In this document: positions 52,887 to 61,534 of the stretch, one piece after another | Layout of the letters: every line of letters begins with the position of its first letter | Numbering within the stretch: the first letter of the stretch is position 1 | Origin: Leifsonia xyli | GTDB lineage: Bacteria > Actinomycetota > Actinomycetes > Actinomycetales > Microbacteriaceae | Direction of reading: 5' to 3' | Length of the DNA: 64,000 bases | Assembly: GCA_001647635.1 (NCBI GenBank) | Contig: CP014761.1 | Span: 2,232,001-2,296,000 of the forward strand | Notes under the pieces: model-generated | What the model was told of the DNA's origin: nothing | Database searches by the model: none | The model's input: only the letters and a program-made list of their open reading frames with translations | Position numbers and translations under genes: made by a program

Positions 52887-53849
52887 TCAGCTGTAGCTGG
52901 GCTGGCCGATCTCCTCGAGGATGCGGTTCAGGTCCTGAATCGTGGCGAAATCCACCACGATCTGGCCTTTTCTTGCACCGAGGGTGATCTTCACACGCGT
53001 GTTGAGGCGGTCGCCCAGGGTACCGGCGATCTCGTCGAGGTGTCCGCGGTGACGCCCGGCGGTCGCCTTCTGCCGGGTCGGTTTGGGCGTCTTGCTGGCA
53101 GCCGCCTCGGCCTGGCGCACCGAGAGGTCCTCGTTCACGATCTTGTCCGCGAGTCGGATCATCGCCTCGTGGTCGTCACCGAGCGACAGAATCGCCCGGG
53201 CGTGGCCGGCGCTGAGCACGCCGGCGGCGACACGCGCCTGGACGACAGCGGGCAGCTTGAGGAGGCGGATCGTGTTCGTGATCTGGGGGCGTGAGCGTCC
53301 GATGCGGTTGGCGAGCTCCTCCTGCGTGATGCCGAAGTCCGCGAGCAGTTGCTGGTATGCGGATGCCTCTTCCAGCGGGTTCAGCTGGCTGCGGTGCAGG
53401 TTCTCGAGCAGCGCATCCCGGAGCATGTCCTCGTCGGCGGTGTCCTTGATTACCGCCGGGATGGTGTCGAGTCCGAGCTCCTTGGTCGCGCGCAGTCGCC
53501 GCTCGCCCATGATGAGCTCGTAGCGTCCCGGGTCATCGGAGAGCGGACGGACGACGACCGGCTGCAGCACGCCGACTTCGCGGATGCTGGCGACCAGCTC
53601 GTCGAGCGCCTCCCGGTCGAACTCCGTGCGTGGCTGCACCCGGTTCGGGATGATGTCCTCGGGGGAGAGGCTGGCGAGCCGGGCACCGGGTACGGCGACC
53701 AGCTCATCGGGTCGCTCTGCCACGGCGGTCGCCGTGCCCATCCCCGCGGAGTTGTCGGGGAAGAACACGTCGACCGGCCTGCTGGCCTGGTCGCTGGTGG
53801 GGATGAGGGCGCCGATGCCTCGGCCCAGTCCGGTGCGCTTCGCTGCCAT
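52887..53849 (-). CDS. parB: Chromosome partitioning protein ParB
   Basis: The 320-residue CTP-dependent DNA clamp has MAAKRTGLGRGIGALIPTSD, the CTP-binding GERRLRATKELG, ENLHRSQLNPLEEASAYQQLL, a helix-turn-helix (EELANRIGRSRPQITNTIRLL), and a C-terminal dimerisation part (GQIVVDFATIQDLNRILEEI). It loads at the parS sites found nearby. The ATG overlaps the parA stop by one base (TAATG). Confidence 0.96.
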   Translation of the reverse strand: MAAKRTGLGRGIGALIPTSDQASRPVDVFFPDNSAGMGTATAVAERPDELVAVPGARLASLSPEDIIPNRVQPRTEFDREALDELVASIREVGVLQPVVVRPLSDDPGRYELIMGERRLRATKELGLDTIPAVIKDTADEDMLRDALLENLHRSQLNPLEEASAYQQLLADFGITQEELANRIGRSRPQITNTIRLLKLPAVVQARVAAGVLSAGHARAILSLGDDHEAMIRLADKIVNEDLSVRQAEAAASKTPKPTRQKATAGRHRGHLDEIAGTLGDRLNTRVKITLGARKGQIVVDFATIQDLNRILEEIGQPSYS

Positions 53850-54742
53850 TAGCGGGGTACTCCTCTGCGTGCGATCTCTGCGGCCGCCTCCATGTAGGAG
53901 AGGGAACCGCTGGAGTTGGTGTCGTAGCTGATGACGCTCTGTCCGTAGCTCGGTGCCTCGGAGATGCGGACGGAACGCGGGATGATCGTGTCGAGCACCT
54001 CGTTGGGGAAGTGTTCGCGCACATCGGCCGCGACCTGGTGGGCCAGGTTGGTGCGTGAGTCGTACATGGTCAGCAGGATCGTCGAGACGCGCAGCTTGGG
54101 ATTCAGGTGGCGCTCGATCAGCTGGATGTTCTTGAGCAGCTGGCTCAGGCCTTCCAGCGCGTAGTACTCGCACTGGATGGGGATGAGCACCTCGGTCGCT
54201 GCGACGAACGCGTTGATCGTGAGAAGGCCCAGCGACGGCGGGCAGTCGATGAGCACGTAGTCGATGTCGTACTCGTCGAGGAAGCGTCCGAGTGCCCGGG
54301 ACAGCCGCTGTTCGCGCGCGACCATCGAGACTAGCTCGATTTCGGCGCCCGCGAGGTCGATCGTGGCCGGGATGACGAACAATCCGTCGAATTCCGGGCT
54401 CTTCTGAATCACTTCCTCGAGCTCGCGATCGTTCACGACCACGTCGTAGACGCTCGGCGTACCCTCGCGGTGCTCGACGCTCAGCGCCGTGGATGCGTTT
54501 CCCTGCGGATCCAGGTCGATCACAAGCACGCGAGCGCCCGACTTCGCCAATGCCGCGCTGAGGTTGACGACCGTGGTTGTCTTCCCGACGCCGCCCTTCT
54601 GGTTGGAGATGGTGAAGATTCGCGTCTTCGAGGGGAGGGGGAGAGTTGTGGCGGCGATCGCCTGCCGCCGGCGAGCGAGGTCCTGGATCTCCTGAGCAAG
54701 GGGAGTGGTCCCGTCGAATGCCACCGGCGTCTCCGTCTCCAT
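53849..54742 (-). CDS. parA: Chromosome partitioning ATPase ParA
   Basis: The 297-residue ATPase has the deviant Walker A KGGVGKTT (about residues 49-56), DLDPQGNASTAL, and VLIDCPPSLGLLTINAFVAA. I chose the ATG at 54742 (GGGAG upstream); the longer frame to 54949 contains a parS site and no family similarity. It is coupled to parB and moves the origin region with it. Confidence 0.95.
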   Translation of the reverse strand: METETPVAFDGTTPLAQEIQDLARRRQAIAATTLPLPSKTRIFTISNQKGGVGKTTTVVNLSAALAKSGARVLVIDLDPQGNASTALSVEHREGTPSVYDVVVNDRELEEVIQKSPEFDGLFVIPATIDLAGAEIELVSMVAREQRLSRALGRFLDEYDIDYVLIDCPPSLGLLTINAFVAATEVLIPIQCEYYALEGLSQLLKNIQLIERHLNPKLRVSTILLTMYDSRTNLAHQVAADVREHFPNEVLDTIIPRSVRISEAPSYGQSVISYDTNSSGSLSYMEAAAEIARRGVPR

Positions 54743-54789
54743 CTCGCTCCCGATCTCACCTACTCTGCCGCGGTCGTCGGCGTGGGGTT

Positions 54790-54803
54790 GTTTCACGTGA
54801 AAC
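54790..54803. other. parS site 1
   Basis: GTTTCACGTGAAAC, the perfect 14-base core of the bacterial parS consensus, 47 bases upstream of the parA ATG. Confidence 0.95.
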
Positions 54804-54947
54804 CTCGTCGCTTTGTGGTGCTCTGCACCGGCTCTGGGTCGGTCGTTCGGCACACCCGCAGCGCGACCGATATTCAACTCTAACCCGACCATCCGACGCT
54901 TCTTTACACGGCGCGCGACGGTGTGAACGCGTGGACGGTTTCTCGAC

Positions 54948-54961
54948 ATTTCACGTGAAAC
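54948..54961. other. parS site 2 (one mismatch)
   Basis: ATTTCACGTGAAAC differs from the parS core only at its first base. It lies 158 bases from site 1. Confidence 0.8.
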
Positions 54962-55115
54962 ATCGGTGGCCCTGGTCGGTTCACGTCGCGTCGGTACAGC
55001 TGTGGCTGATCAGGCGACCGCAGAAAGGGGAGCGAAGTGGATTGGCTAGTGAGCGATAGAGCACGCCCACGCGGCGCTTGAGGAGGAGTCACTAGATAGC
55101 GCGCGCATCGCGGGC

Positions 55116-55129
55116 GTTTCACGTGAAAC
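55116..55129. other. parS site 3
   Basis: GTTTCACGTGAAAC, perfect core, 168 bases from site 2. Confidence 0.95.
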
Positions 55130-55411
55130 GCTCCTCGTCCTATGGTGGCGACTGGACGCCGAGATCCAAAGGCTCGATTGAATAGGACAGGGGTGTCTTG
55201 GGGCGGGTTGCGGCGGAGCTACAGGCCGGAAGGGTGGTGGCTCGTCCGTGTTGCCGCGAGCACCGTTCGGTGCGGTGACGACAGTTCCTTCGCCTATCGT
55301 GAAGCGAGCGTGCAGAGTTGCCGGCATGGGCCATCCGGCTGGCCTGAGAAGCGACAGAACGCTAGCGCAGTGGTGTCACTCGTTCGTACCGCAAACGAGC
55401 GTGGGTCTGTC

Positions 55412-55425
55412 GTTTCACGTGTAAC
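55412..55425. other. parS site 4 (one mismatch)
   Basis: GTTTCACGTGTAAC has one substitution in the right half. It lies 296 bases from site 3. Confidence 0.7.
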
Positions 55426-55581
55426 TTGTGCAGCGTCGTCCGGAGGACCAACGACCGTCGCGTCCCACGGGCCACAGAGTGCGCGACCGGTACAGCGTTG
55501 CAGCAGTACCCGATCTCCCCTTTTTCCTTTCGCTCGAACGATCCCACCGGCGGTGTGGTCACTTCGCCTCGCAGACGCCTC

Positions 55582-55595
55582 GTTTCACGCGAAAC
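55582..55595. other. parS site 5 (one mismatch)
   Basis: GTTTCACGCGAAAC has one substitution near the centre. It lies 170 bases from site 4. Confidence 0.65.
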
Positions 55596-55752
55596 GAGGG
55601 CGTGGCGTCGCTGGGCCGCTCGTTTGGCCAAGTCCCGGGCTGAGTCTTGTACGTGCCTACGCACGTCGACCATCGGCCGTCGTGATCCGCGGCTGCGCCA
55701 GAGCTCTTTAGCCTGAGTGGGCGAAAGTGGCTTAGGAATGCGCGCGATCCAT

Positions 55753-55766
55753 GTTTCACGTGAAAC
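55753..55766. other. parS site 6
   Basis: GTTTCACGTGAAAC, with flanking T and A giving the full 16-base consensus; 171 bases from site 5. Confidence 0.97.
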
Positions 55767-56152
55767 ACCGCCCGATGGCGATGAAGAGATCCGGGGCAAG
55801 CACACTGGCGCAGAGGCGTGCGCCCGTGGATCTTTTCTATACTCAGAACCGCAGGCCGGCTTCGCTAGATCCAGTTCCAGCTACTTCCGGTTCAGTGAGG
55901 GAGCTGCCTTTGCTCCGGACCAGTCGAGAACCGCTCGCGCCACGCTCTCATGATCGGCCTCGGCGATTCGGTGCGCGACCGTCGTCGATGCATCGCGGGG
56001 GAGAGGTCCGAATCGATGTCGAATCTGCTTCGCCGAGCCGATTTTTGCTCCTACAGCGGACTCGCATCGGCGCTTAGAACGCCTCTGAACGAACTGAAGC
56101 CGATGCTTCAGCCTCACCAGAGGCGATCTAAGCGTCCTCGGCAGACGCGGTG

Positions 56153-56779
56153 CTACCGGACAGTGGCGCGAATAACTCTCGTGACCTCATCCAGCACACC
56201 CTCACCGAGTGTCAGCACCTCGATGTCGTGCACCTTGTATTTGCGGATCTCCTTGGTCGCCGCTTCGACCTCGGCGGGAGCGCCTGCGCCCTTCATGAGA
56301 ACGAGTTCGCCGCCGTCGCGCAGCAGGGGAGCGGTCAGCGGGAGCAGCTTGCGAAAGGCGCTGACGGCGCGGGCGGTGACCTGGTCCAGCGGCTCACCGA
56401 GGCGGACCTCCTCGGCACGCGCTCTGACCACCTCCACGTTGTCGAGCCCGAGCTCTTCCACCTGCTCGGTGAGCCATGCGATGCGACGCTCCATCGGCTC
56501 GATCAGCACGAACGAAACATCCGGTCGCGCGATGGCGAGTACCAGGCCAGGGAGCCCAGCGCCGCTTCCGACGTCGCCCACGACTCCGGGACGCAGCAAG
56601 GGTGCGACGATCGCACAGTTCAGAATGTGACGCGACCACAGCCTGGGCAGCTCGAGCGGTCCGATGAGCCCCCGCTCTTCGCCCTGGTCGGCGAGGTTCT
56701 GCGTGAAGCGGCGGGCTACCTCGATGCGGTCGCCGAACAGCGAAAGTGCTGCGGCCGGCTCGGTTTCGACGTCGGTCAC
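56153..56779 (-). CDS. rsmG: 16S rRNA (guanine-N7) methyltransferase RsmG
   Basis: The 208-residue SAM-dependent methyltransferase (GidB) modifies G527 of 16S rRNA. It has the SAM motif GDVGSGAGLPGLVLAIARPD, FVLIEPMERRIAWL, and the catalytic-side VTARAVSAFRKLLPL. The GTG at 56779 is used; its ribosome-binding region is occupied by a parS site. It follows jag after 14 bases. Confidence 0.94.
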   Translation of the reverse strand: MTDVETEPAAALSLFGDRIEVARRFTQNLADQGEERGLIGPLELPRLWSRHILNCAIVAPLLRPGVVGDVGSGAGLPGLVLAIARPDVSFVLIEPMERRIAWLTEQVEELGLDNVEVVRARAEEVRLGEPLDQVTARAVSAFRKLLPLTAPLLRDGGELVLMKGAGAPAEVEAATKEIRKYKVHDIEVLTLGEGVLDEVTRVIRATVR

Positions 56780-56780
56780 T

Positions 56781-56794
56781 GTTTCACGTGAAAC
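56781..56794. other. parS site 7 between jag and rsmG
   Basis: GTTTCACGTGAAAC, perfect core, lies exactly between the jag stop codon and the rsmG start, where the ribosome-binding site should be. Confidence 0.95.
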
Positions 56795-57375
56795 TAGGCG
56801 GCGGTGATGACCGTGTGACGGTCACGACCCTCGCCGCGCGAGTTCGAGACATAGCCCCGCTCGGACACAATGTCGTGAACCACCTTGCGCTCGTACGACG
56901 ACATCGGGGGGAGTGCAGCCTCCGCGGCGCCTTCGTCGAGCTTCGCGATCGCGCGCTCGACCAGACGTCCGAGTTCGGCCTGCCGGGCGTCGCGAGAACC
57001 GGCGATGTCCAGGATCAGCCGTGAGTAGCCGCCGGTCTGGTTCTGCACGGCGAGACGAGTCAGCTCCTGCAGAGCGGCGACCGTGTCGGCCTTCGCCAAA
57101 AGCGAGAGGTTGGTGCCGTCCTCGGCGTTAACCGAGATGTACGCGCGGCCATTGCGCGTGTCGATGTCGATGTCGCCGTCGATATCGGCGATGTCGAGCA
57201 GCTCCTCGATGTAGTCCGCCGCGATGTCACCCTCGCGGTCGAGATCGGCCGGCTCCACACTCGCGTCGCCGGAGATAGCGTCGGCGTCGGCGTCTGCCAC
57301 GACGGCTGCAGCATCCACAGCGTCGTCGCCGGTCAGGTCGGCGGGCTCGGGGGAGGAGGTCTGAACGTCGGTCAT
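56794..57375 (-). CDS. jag: KH/R3H-domain RNA-binding protein Jag (KhpB)
   Basis: The 193-residue protein has an acidic N-terminal part (residues 1-60, rich in Asp and Ala), a KH domain (YISVNAEDGTNLSLLAKADTVAALQEL, about 85-125), and an R3H domain (SSYERKVVHDIVSERGYVSNSRGEG). The family binds RNA and acts with KhpA in cell division control. It lies between rsmG and yidC as usual; the parS site 7 begins at its stop. Confidence 0.92.
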   Translation of the reverse strand: MTDVQTSSPEPADLTGDDAVDAAAVVADADADAISGDASVEPADLDREGDIAADYIEELLDIADIDGDIDIDTRNGRAYISVNAEDGTNLSLLAKADTVAALQELTRLAVQNQTGGYSRLILDIAGSRDARQAELGRLVERAIAKLDEGAAEAALPPMSSYERKVVHDIVSERGYVSNSRGEGRDRHTVITAA

Positions 57376-57388
57376 CGGTGCGCGGTCC

Positions 57389-58357
57389 TTACTTTCCTGC
57401 TTGCTTCTTGGCGCGCGACTTGCTCACGGGCTGTACGCGCTGCGTCGGCTGCTTCTTGGGCTGCTCCTCGACGGTAAGCACGGTCGCGCCATCCGCCTGA
57501 ACCAGCTTGCCCTTCTTGGCCAGACGCGCCTCGCGTGCCTTCGCGGCATCGGAGCCGGGGGTCGGCATGTTGCGGATGACGAGGAACTGCTGACCCATGG
57601 TCCACAGGTTCGAGGTGAGCCAGTAGAACATGACGCCGAGCGGGAAGGCGAAGCCGGAGAAGAGGAAGACGAAGGGGAGCAGATACAGCAGGATGCGCTG
57701 CTGCTTGAACTGCGGGCTCGCCTTGGTCTCCGGCGACATGTTCTTGGAGACGATCTGCAGCTGCGTCAGGAACTGCGAGCCGGTCATCAGAATAACCATA
57801 ACGGCCGCGATGATCATGACCGCGACCTGCGGCGGATGGGCGTTCATCGCGCCCTGGAAGCTCTGGTGAAGGGGAGCGACGCCGAACAGCGTGGCGTTGC
57901 CGAACTGCTGCGCGAGCTCCTCGTTGAGCGGGCCGACGCCGGCCTTACCGCTCTGGGCGCCGTTGAGCACCTGGAACAGCGAGAAGAACACGGGCATCTG
58001 CAGAAGCAACGGGAGGCAGGAGCTCAGCGGGTTGGTGCCCGTCTTCTTGTAGAGCTCCATGGTCTCGCGGGACATGGCCTCGCGCGAGAACTGGTCCTTC
58101 TTGCCCTTGTACTTGTCCTGGATCTTCTTGAGCTGCGGCGCGATCTCCAGCATCCGGCGCTGGTTCTTGATCTGTCGCACGAAGATCGGGATGAGGGCGG
58201 CGCGCACGACGACGGTCAGACCCACGATGGCGAGCACCCAGGTGATGCCGGCCGCCGGGTCGAGACCCATCTGGGTGAACAGCCAGTGAAAGGCGACGAG
58301 GATCAGCTCAACGACCCATTTGATGGGCCAGAGGATGATTCCGATGAAATCAGGCAT
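57389..58357 (-). CDS. yidC: Membrane protein insertase YidC
   Basis: The 322-residue insertase has five membrane segments, with the catalytic groove Arg in VVVRAALIPIFVRQIKNQRRM and the cytoplasmic loop EIAPQLKKIQDKYKGKKDQF, then NPLSSCLPLLLQMPVFFSLF. It inserts proteins into the membrane alone or with SecYEG. The basic C-terminus (KSRAKKQAGK) may contact ribosomes. It follows yidD, overlapping by 8 bases. Confidence 0.95.
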   Translation of the reverse strand: MPDFIGIILWPIKWVVELILVAFHWLFTQMGLDPAAGITWVLAIVGLTVVVRAALIPIFVRQIKNQRRMLEIAPQLKKIQDKYKGKKDQFSREAMSRETMELYKKTGTNPLSSCLPLLLQMPVFFSLFQVLNGAQSGKAGVGPLNEELAQQFGNATLFGVAPLHQSFQGAMNAHPPQVAVMIIAAVMVILMTGSQFLTQLQIVSKNMSPETKASPQFKQQRILLYLLPFVFLFSGFAFPLGVMFYWLTSNLWTMGQQFLVIRNMPTPGSDAAKAREARLAKKGKLVQADGATVLTVEEQPKKQPTQRVQPVSKSRAKKQAGK

Positions 58358-58697
58358 GACGCGTTGCTAAGCCCTTCGATGGCTGGTGGGACGAGAGATG
58401 ATCGGCCGGCACGACGAAACCGAACGGGGTCACCCGGTACCGCTGTTTCCTCGCAGGCGGGACGTCATCGACTCCGCCCGCCGCCCACGGATGGCAGCGG
58501 AGGATCCGACGAATCCCCAAGTACGAGCCCACCACGACACCGTGCTGCTGGATAGCCTGCAGCGCGTAGGACGAGCACGACGGGTAGTAGCGGCACACAT
58601 CGCCGTATAGCGGAGAGATCACGGCCCGATACGCACGAAGCACCAGCACCGCGAGATTCCGCGGCGCGAGGAGCACTGCTGCGATCGCGGTGTTCAT
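58350..58697 (-). CDS. yidD: Membrane protein insertion efficiency factor YidD
   Basis: The 115-residue protein has the signature RAYRAVISPLYGDVCRYYPSC, then SSYALQAIQQHGVVVGSYLG and RILRCHPWAAGGVDDVP, with the three conserved Cys. The family assists YidC-dependent insertion. Start overlaps rnpA and the end overlaps yidC. Confidence 0.95.
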   Translation of the reverse strand: MNTAIAAVLLAPRNLAVLVLRAYRAVISPLYGDVCRYYPSCSSYALQAIQQHGVVVGSYLGIRRILRCHPWAAGGVDDVPPARKQRYRVTPFGFVVPADHLSSHQPSKGLATRHA

Positions 58698-59077
58698 GGA
58701 CGGACGCTGCCCTTACTGAGATGACTGCGGCTGGTGAAGCGGGTCGAGGCCCGGGAGAGCTCTTCGTGCAGGCTAGCCCACGGCGCTTGTACAGAGGCTG
58801 GCAATGCGCGCACGACCACGTCCAACCCGCCCGACGACTTCTCCGGGGCGAACCGGGGGAGCAGGTCGTAGGCCGCGGCCTTCAGTCGGCGCCGAACGAG
58901 ATTGCGTGTTACCGCGTTGCCCACCGTCTTGCTCACGATGAAACCGAATCGCACGGCGTCGGAGTCGGGATTCGGGCGGATGTACGTCAAAGTGCTCGCT
59001 CCGGAGAAGCGAGCACCACGACGAACGGTCACCCGATAGTCCACCCCTCGCGTGATGCGATTGGCTTTCGCGAGCAC
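58694..59077 (-). CDS. rnpA: Ribonuclease P protein component
   Basis: The 127-residue protein is the protein subunit of RNase P, which matures tRNA 5' ends. It has ANRITRGVDYRVTVRRG and the RNR motif VGNAVTRNLVRRRLKAA. The GTG at 59077 follows rpmH after about 24 bases, the usual pairing. Confidence 0.94.
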   Translation of the reverse strand: MLAKANRITRGVDYRVTVRRGARFSGASTLTYIRPNPDSDAVRFGFIVSKTVGNAVTRNLVRRRLKAAAYDLLPRFAPEKSSGGLDVVVRALPASVQAPWASLHEELSRASTRFTSRSHLSKGSVRP

Positions 59078-59101
59078 CGAGCGGCCCCTACCGGAAGAGA
59101 C

Positions 59102-59239
59102 TCAGGCGGAGAGCTTGGTGCGGCCCTTGCTGCGGCGCGCGGACAGGATGGCACGGCCGGCACGGGTGCGCATGCGGAGGCGGAAACCGTGGGTCTTCGC
59201 GCGCTTGCGGTTGTTCGGCTGGAACGTTCTCTTGCTCAT
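59102..59239 (-). CDS. rpmH: 50S ribosomal protein L34
   Basis: The 45-residue L34 reads [20 protein letters not shown], then [19 protein letters not shown] chose the ATG at 59239 over an upstream frame. It is divergent from dnaA, the standard bacterial origin arrangement. Confidence 0.97.
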   Translation of the reverse strand: MSKRTFQPNNRKRAKTHGFRLRMRTRAGRAILSARRSKGRTKLSA

Positions 59240-59685
59240 ATCTATCTCCGTGGGTGATCTCTTCGCAGGCCTGTGCTGAGATGGGATGCCAGCACGGGGA
59301 CCAGGAAAGTTTGAGGGCAGCCGTAATGGCTGCAAGTCAACTGATTAAAACTACGGCCTCATAACCGGCGAGGTCAAACCGATCGACTCAAATCCACTGA
59401 TTATGCACGGTATTAGCAGGCTCACGAGGAGCGACGCGCCGACGTATGCCGCGGATCGGATTTGATCGAGCTTCTGTGGACAAGTTACCGTGAGGTCGAA
59501 AGTTATCCCCAGGCCATGCCAATTCTGGCCGGAGATCGCTACGGTATTGCTCACACAGCGGTGGATAACTCTGTGAATACCCACCGGCGGCATCCGAAGC
59601 CGCCAACCCGACGAGAGTCACCGGGGGTCGACTCGTCCCCTCGTCGGGCTGACGGCATCCGCAAGACAGACGAAGACGGGGAACG
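59240..59685. other. rpmH-dnaA intergenic region with degenerate DnaA boxes
   Basis: The 446 bases hold divergent promoters and one-mismatch DnaA boxes TGTGGACAA (59475-59483), TTATCCCCA (59503-59511) and GGTGGATAA (59560-59568). They may serve dnaA autoregulation; the stronger boxes lie beyond dnaA. No gene is seen. Confidence 0.65.
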
Positions 59686-61119
59686 ATGGCAGGCAGCGAA
59701 GAGCCCATAGCTGCGGCATGGCAGGACGTGCTCGGGAAGCTCGAGACGGACGATCGGATCACCCCGCAGCTTTACGGGTTCCTCAGCCTGGTCGAGCCGA
59801 AGGGCATCATGGCCGGCACCTTCTATCTGGAGGTGCCCAACGAGTTCACCCGCGGGATGATCGAGCAGCGGAGCCGCCTCCCACTGCTGAACGCGATCAG
59901 CGGGCTCGACGACGCGCTCGCGGTCAACACCTTCGCGATCGTCGTCAACCCGGAGATCCAGCAGGAGTCGATGACCGCAGCGGCCGAGCCGGAGACCGCG
60001 GCTGCCTACGTGGAGCAGGTCGCTCCTCCGCTGGTCAGCCAGCCGGCGCCGGAGATCACCGCCCCTCCGCGTGGAGGCGACACCCGTCTCAACTCCAAGT
60101 ACAGCTTCGACAACTTCGTCATCGGCCAGTCCAACCGTTTCGCGCACGCCGCGGCGGTCGCGGTCGCCGAGGCGCCGGCCAAGGCGTACAACCCGCTCTT
60201 CATCTACGGCGACTCGGGCCTCGGCAAGACGCACCTCCTCCACGCCATCGGCCACTACGCGATGAGCCTCTACCCGGGGATCCGCGTCCGGTACGTGTCG
60301 AGCGAGGAGTTCACGAACGACTTCATCAACTCGATCGCGAACAACCGCGGCTCATCGTTCCAGGCGCGATACCGCAACATCGACATCCTGCTCATCGACG
60401 ACATACAGTTCCTGCAGCGGGCGGTTGAGACGCAGGAGGCGTTCTTCCACACCTTCAACACCCTGCACGACCACAACAAGCAGGTGGTCATCACCTCCGA
60501 CCTGCCGCCCAAGATGCTCACGGGCTTCGAGGACCGGATGCGGTCCCGGTTCGAGTGGGGCCTCATCACCGATGTGCAGGTGCCCGACCTCGAGACGCGC
60601 ATCGCCATCCTGCGCAAGAAGGCGCAGAGCGAGAAGATCCAGGTGCCGGACGACATCCTGGAGTTCATGGCGACGAAGGTGTCGAGCAACATCCGCGAGC
60701 TCGAGGGGACGCTGATCCGCGTCACCGCCTTCGCCAGCCTCAATCGCACCCCCGTCGACATGCCGCTGGTGCAGACCGTGCTGAAGGATCTGATCACGCT
60801 CGACGACGACAACGTCATCGCGCCGACGGACATCATTACGAACACCGCGGAGTACTTCAAGCTCAGCGTCGACGACCTCTACGGCTCGAGCCGGTCGCAG
60901 GCTGTGGCAACCGCCCGGCAGATCGCCATGTACCTCTGCCGCGAGCTCACCAACCTGTCTCTGCCGAAGATCGGTCAGCTGTTCGGCGGCCGCGACCACA
61001 CCACGGTCATGTACGCGAACAAGAAGATCAGCGAGCTCATGAAGGAGCGGCGCTCGATCTACAACCAGGTCACCGAGCTGACCAGCCGGATCAAGCAGAA
61101 CCACCGCTACGGCAAGTAG
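59686..61119 (+). CDS. dnaA: Chromosomal replication initiator DnaA
   Basis: The 477-residue initiator has an N-terminal partner domain, a linker, the AAA+ part with GDSGLGKTHLLHA and ILLIDDIQFLQ, and the DNA-binding domain with signature LSLPKIGQLFGGRDHTTVMY. GGGG lies 4 bases before the ATG. It melts oriC with ATP. Confidence 0.97.
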   Translation: MAGSEEPIAAAWQDVLGKLETDDRITPQLYGFLSLVEPKGIMAGTFYLEVPNEFTRGMIEQRSRLPLLNAISGLDDALAVNTFAIVVNPEIQQESMTAAAEPETAAAYVEQVAPPLVSQPAPEITAPPRGGDTRLNSKYSFDNFVIGQSNRFAHAAAVAVAEAPAKAYNPLFIYGDSGLGKTHLLHAIGHYAMSLYPGIRVRYVSSEEFTNDFINSIANNRGSSFQARYRNIDILLIDDIQFLQRAVETQEAFFHTFNTLHDHNKQVVITSDLPPKMLTGFEDRMRSRFEWGLITDVQVPDLETRIAILRKKAQSEKIQVPDDILEFMATKVSSNIRELEGTLIRVTAFASLNRTPVDMPLVQTVLKDLITLDDDNVIAPTDIITNTAEYFKLSVDDLYGSSRSQAVATARQIAMYLCRELTNLSLPKIGQLFGGRDHTTVMYANKKISELMKERRSIYNQVTELTSRIKQNHRYGK

Positions 61120-61534
61120 GCGCGCCGTCCGGATAGTGCATCACTTATCCACAAATCCATCCCCAGAGTGGGGACAATTCGTTATTAACACGTGTGGATA
61201 ACTTGTGGAGAGCTTCCGGACAACGCGGCCGTTAATGGGGACGACGGTCGACGTCCTGTGAATTGCGCCGGCTCGACGACATCCGGGCTCTGCCCTGTCA
61301 ACAGGCGGAATCCTCAGGTCATCAACAAGTCACCGAGGTGTGGTTCCCAATGTTCGCCTGGCTTCAACAGAGTTATCCACATTATCCACAGCGGTTAACA
61401 CGATTACACTTTAACTCTTCTCATAGGGGGCGGACGACAACCTTCGGGGGTCGAGCGCACCGCCGCTTCCGCGTCACAGGCCAGGCGCTAGGATCGGTCA
61501 CGTCCGTTATCCGTGAGCCGACAGAGGTGACTTC
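61120..61534. other. oriC: Origin of replication (oriC) between dnaA and dnaN
   Basis: In 415 bases there are four perfect DnaA boxes: TTATCCACA at 61145-61153, inverse at 61193-61201, and tandem copies at 61373-61381 and 61382-61390, plus partial ones and an AT-rich stretch at 61390-61425. The dnaA-dnaN spacer is the usual actinobacterial oriC. A CCCC-AGAGT-GGGG palindrome is at 61161-61173. Confidence 0.88.

Larger units (their letters stand above)
54743..56152. other. 1.4 kb non-coding region rich in parS sites
   Basis: Between parA and rsmG I find no convincing gene on either strand; the open frames present lack start signals and known motifs. Six parS-like sites lie here, at near-regular intervals. 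No tRNA or other RNA gene was recognised. It probably serves as the partition (centromere-like) region, though a decayed gene cannot be excluded. Confidence 0.55.

Noticed and set aside
55250..55263. Possible additional parS filling the gap between sites 3 and 4
   Set aside because: GTTGCCGCGAGCAC matches only about half of the 14 positions.
55142..55711. 189-residue plus-strand frame in the parS region
   Set aside because: No ribosome-binding site or recognisable family, and it contains two parS-like sites; treated as non-coding.
61161..61173. CCCC-AGAGT-GGGG in oriC as a fourth flagellar operator
   Set aside because: The centre does not match the A(G/T)T(A/T)C of the flagellar copies, and the context is the origin.
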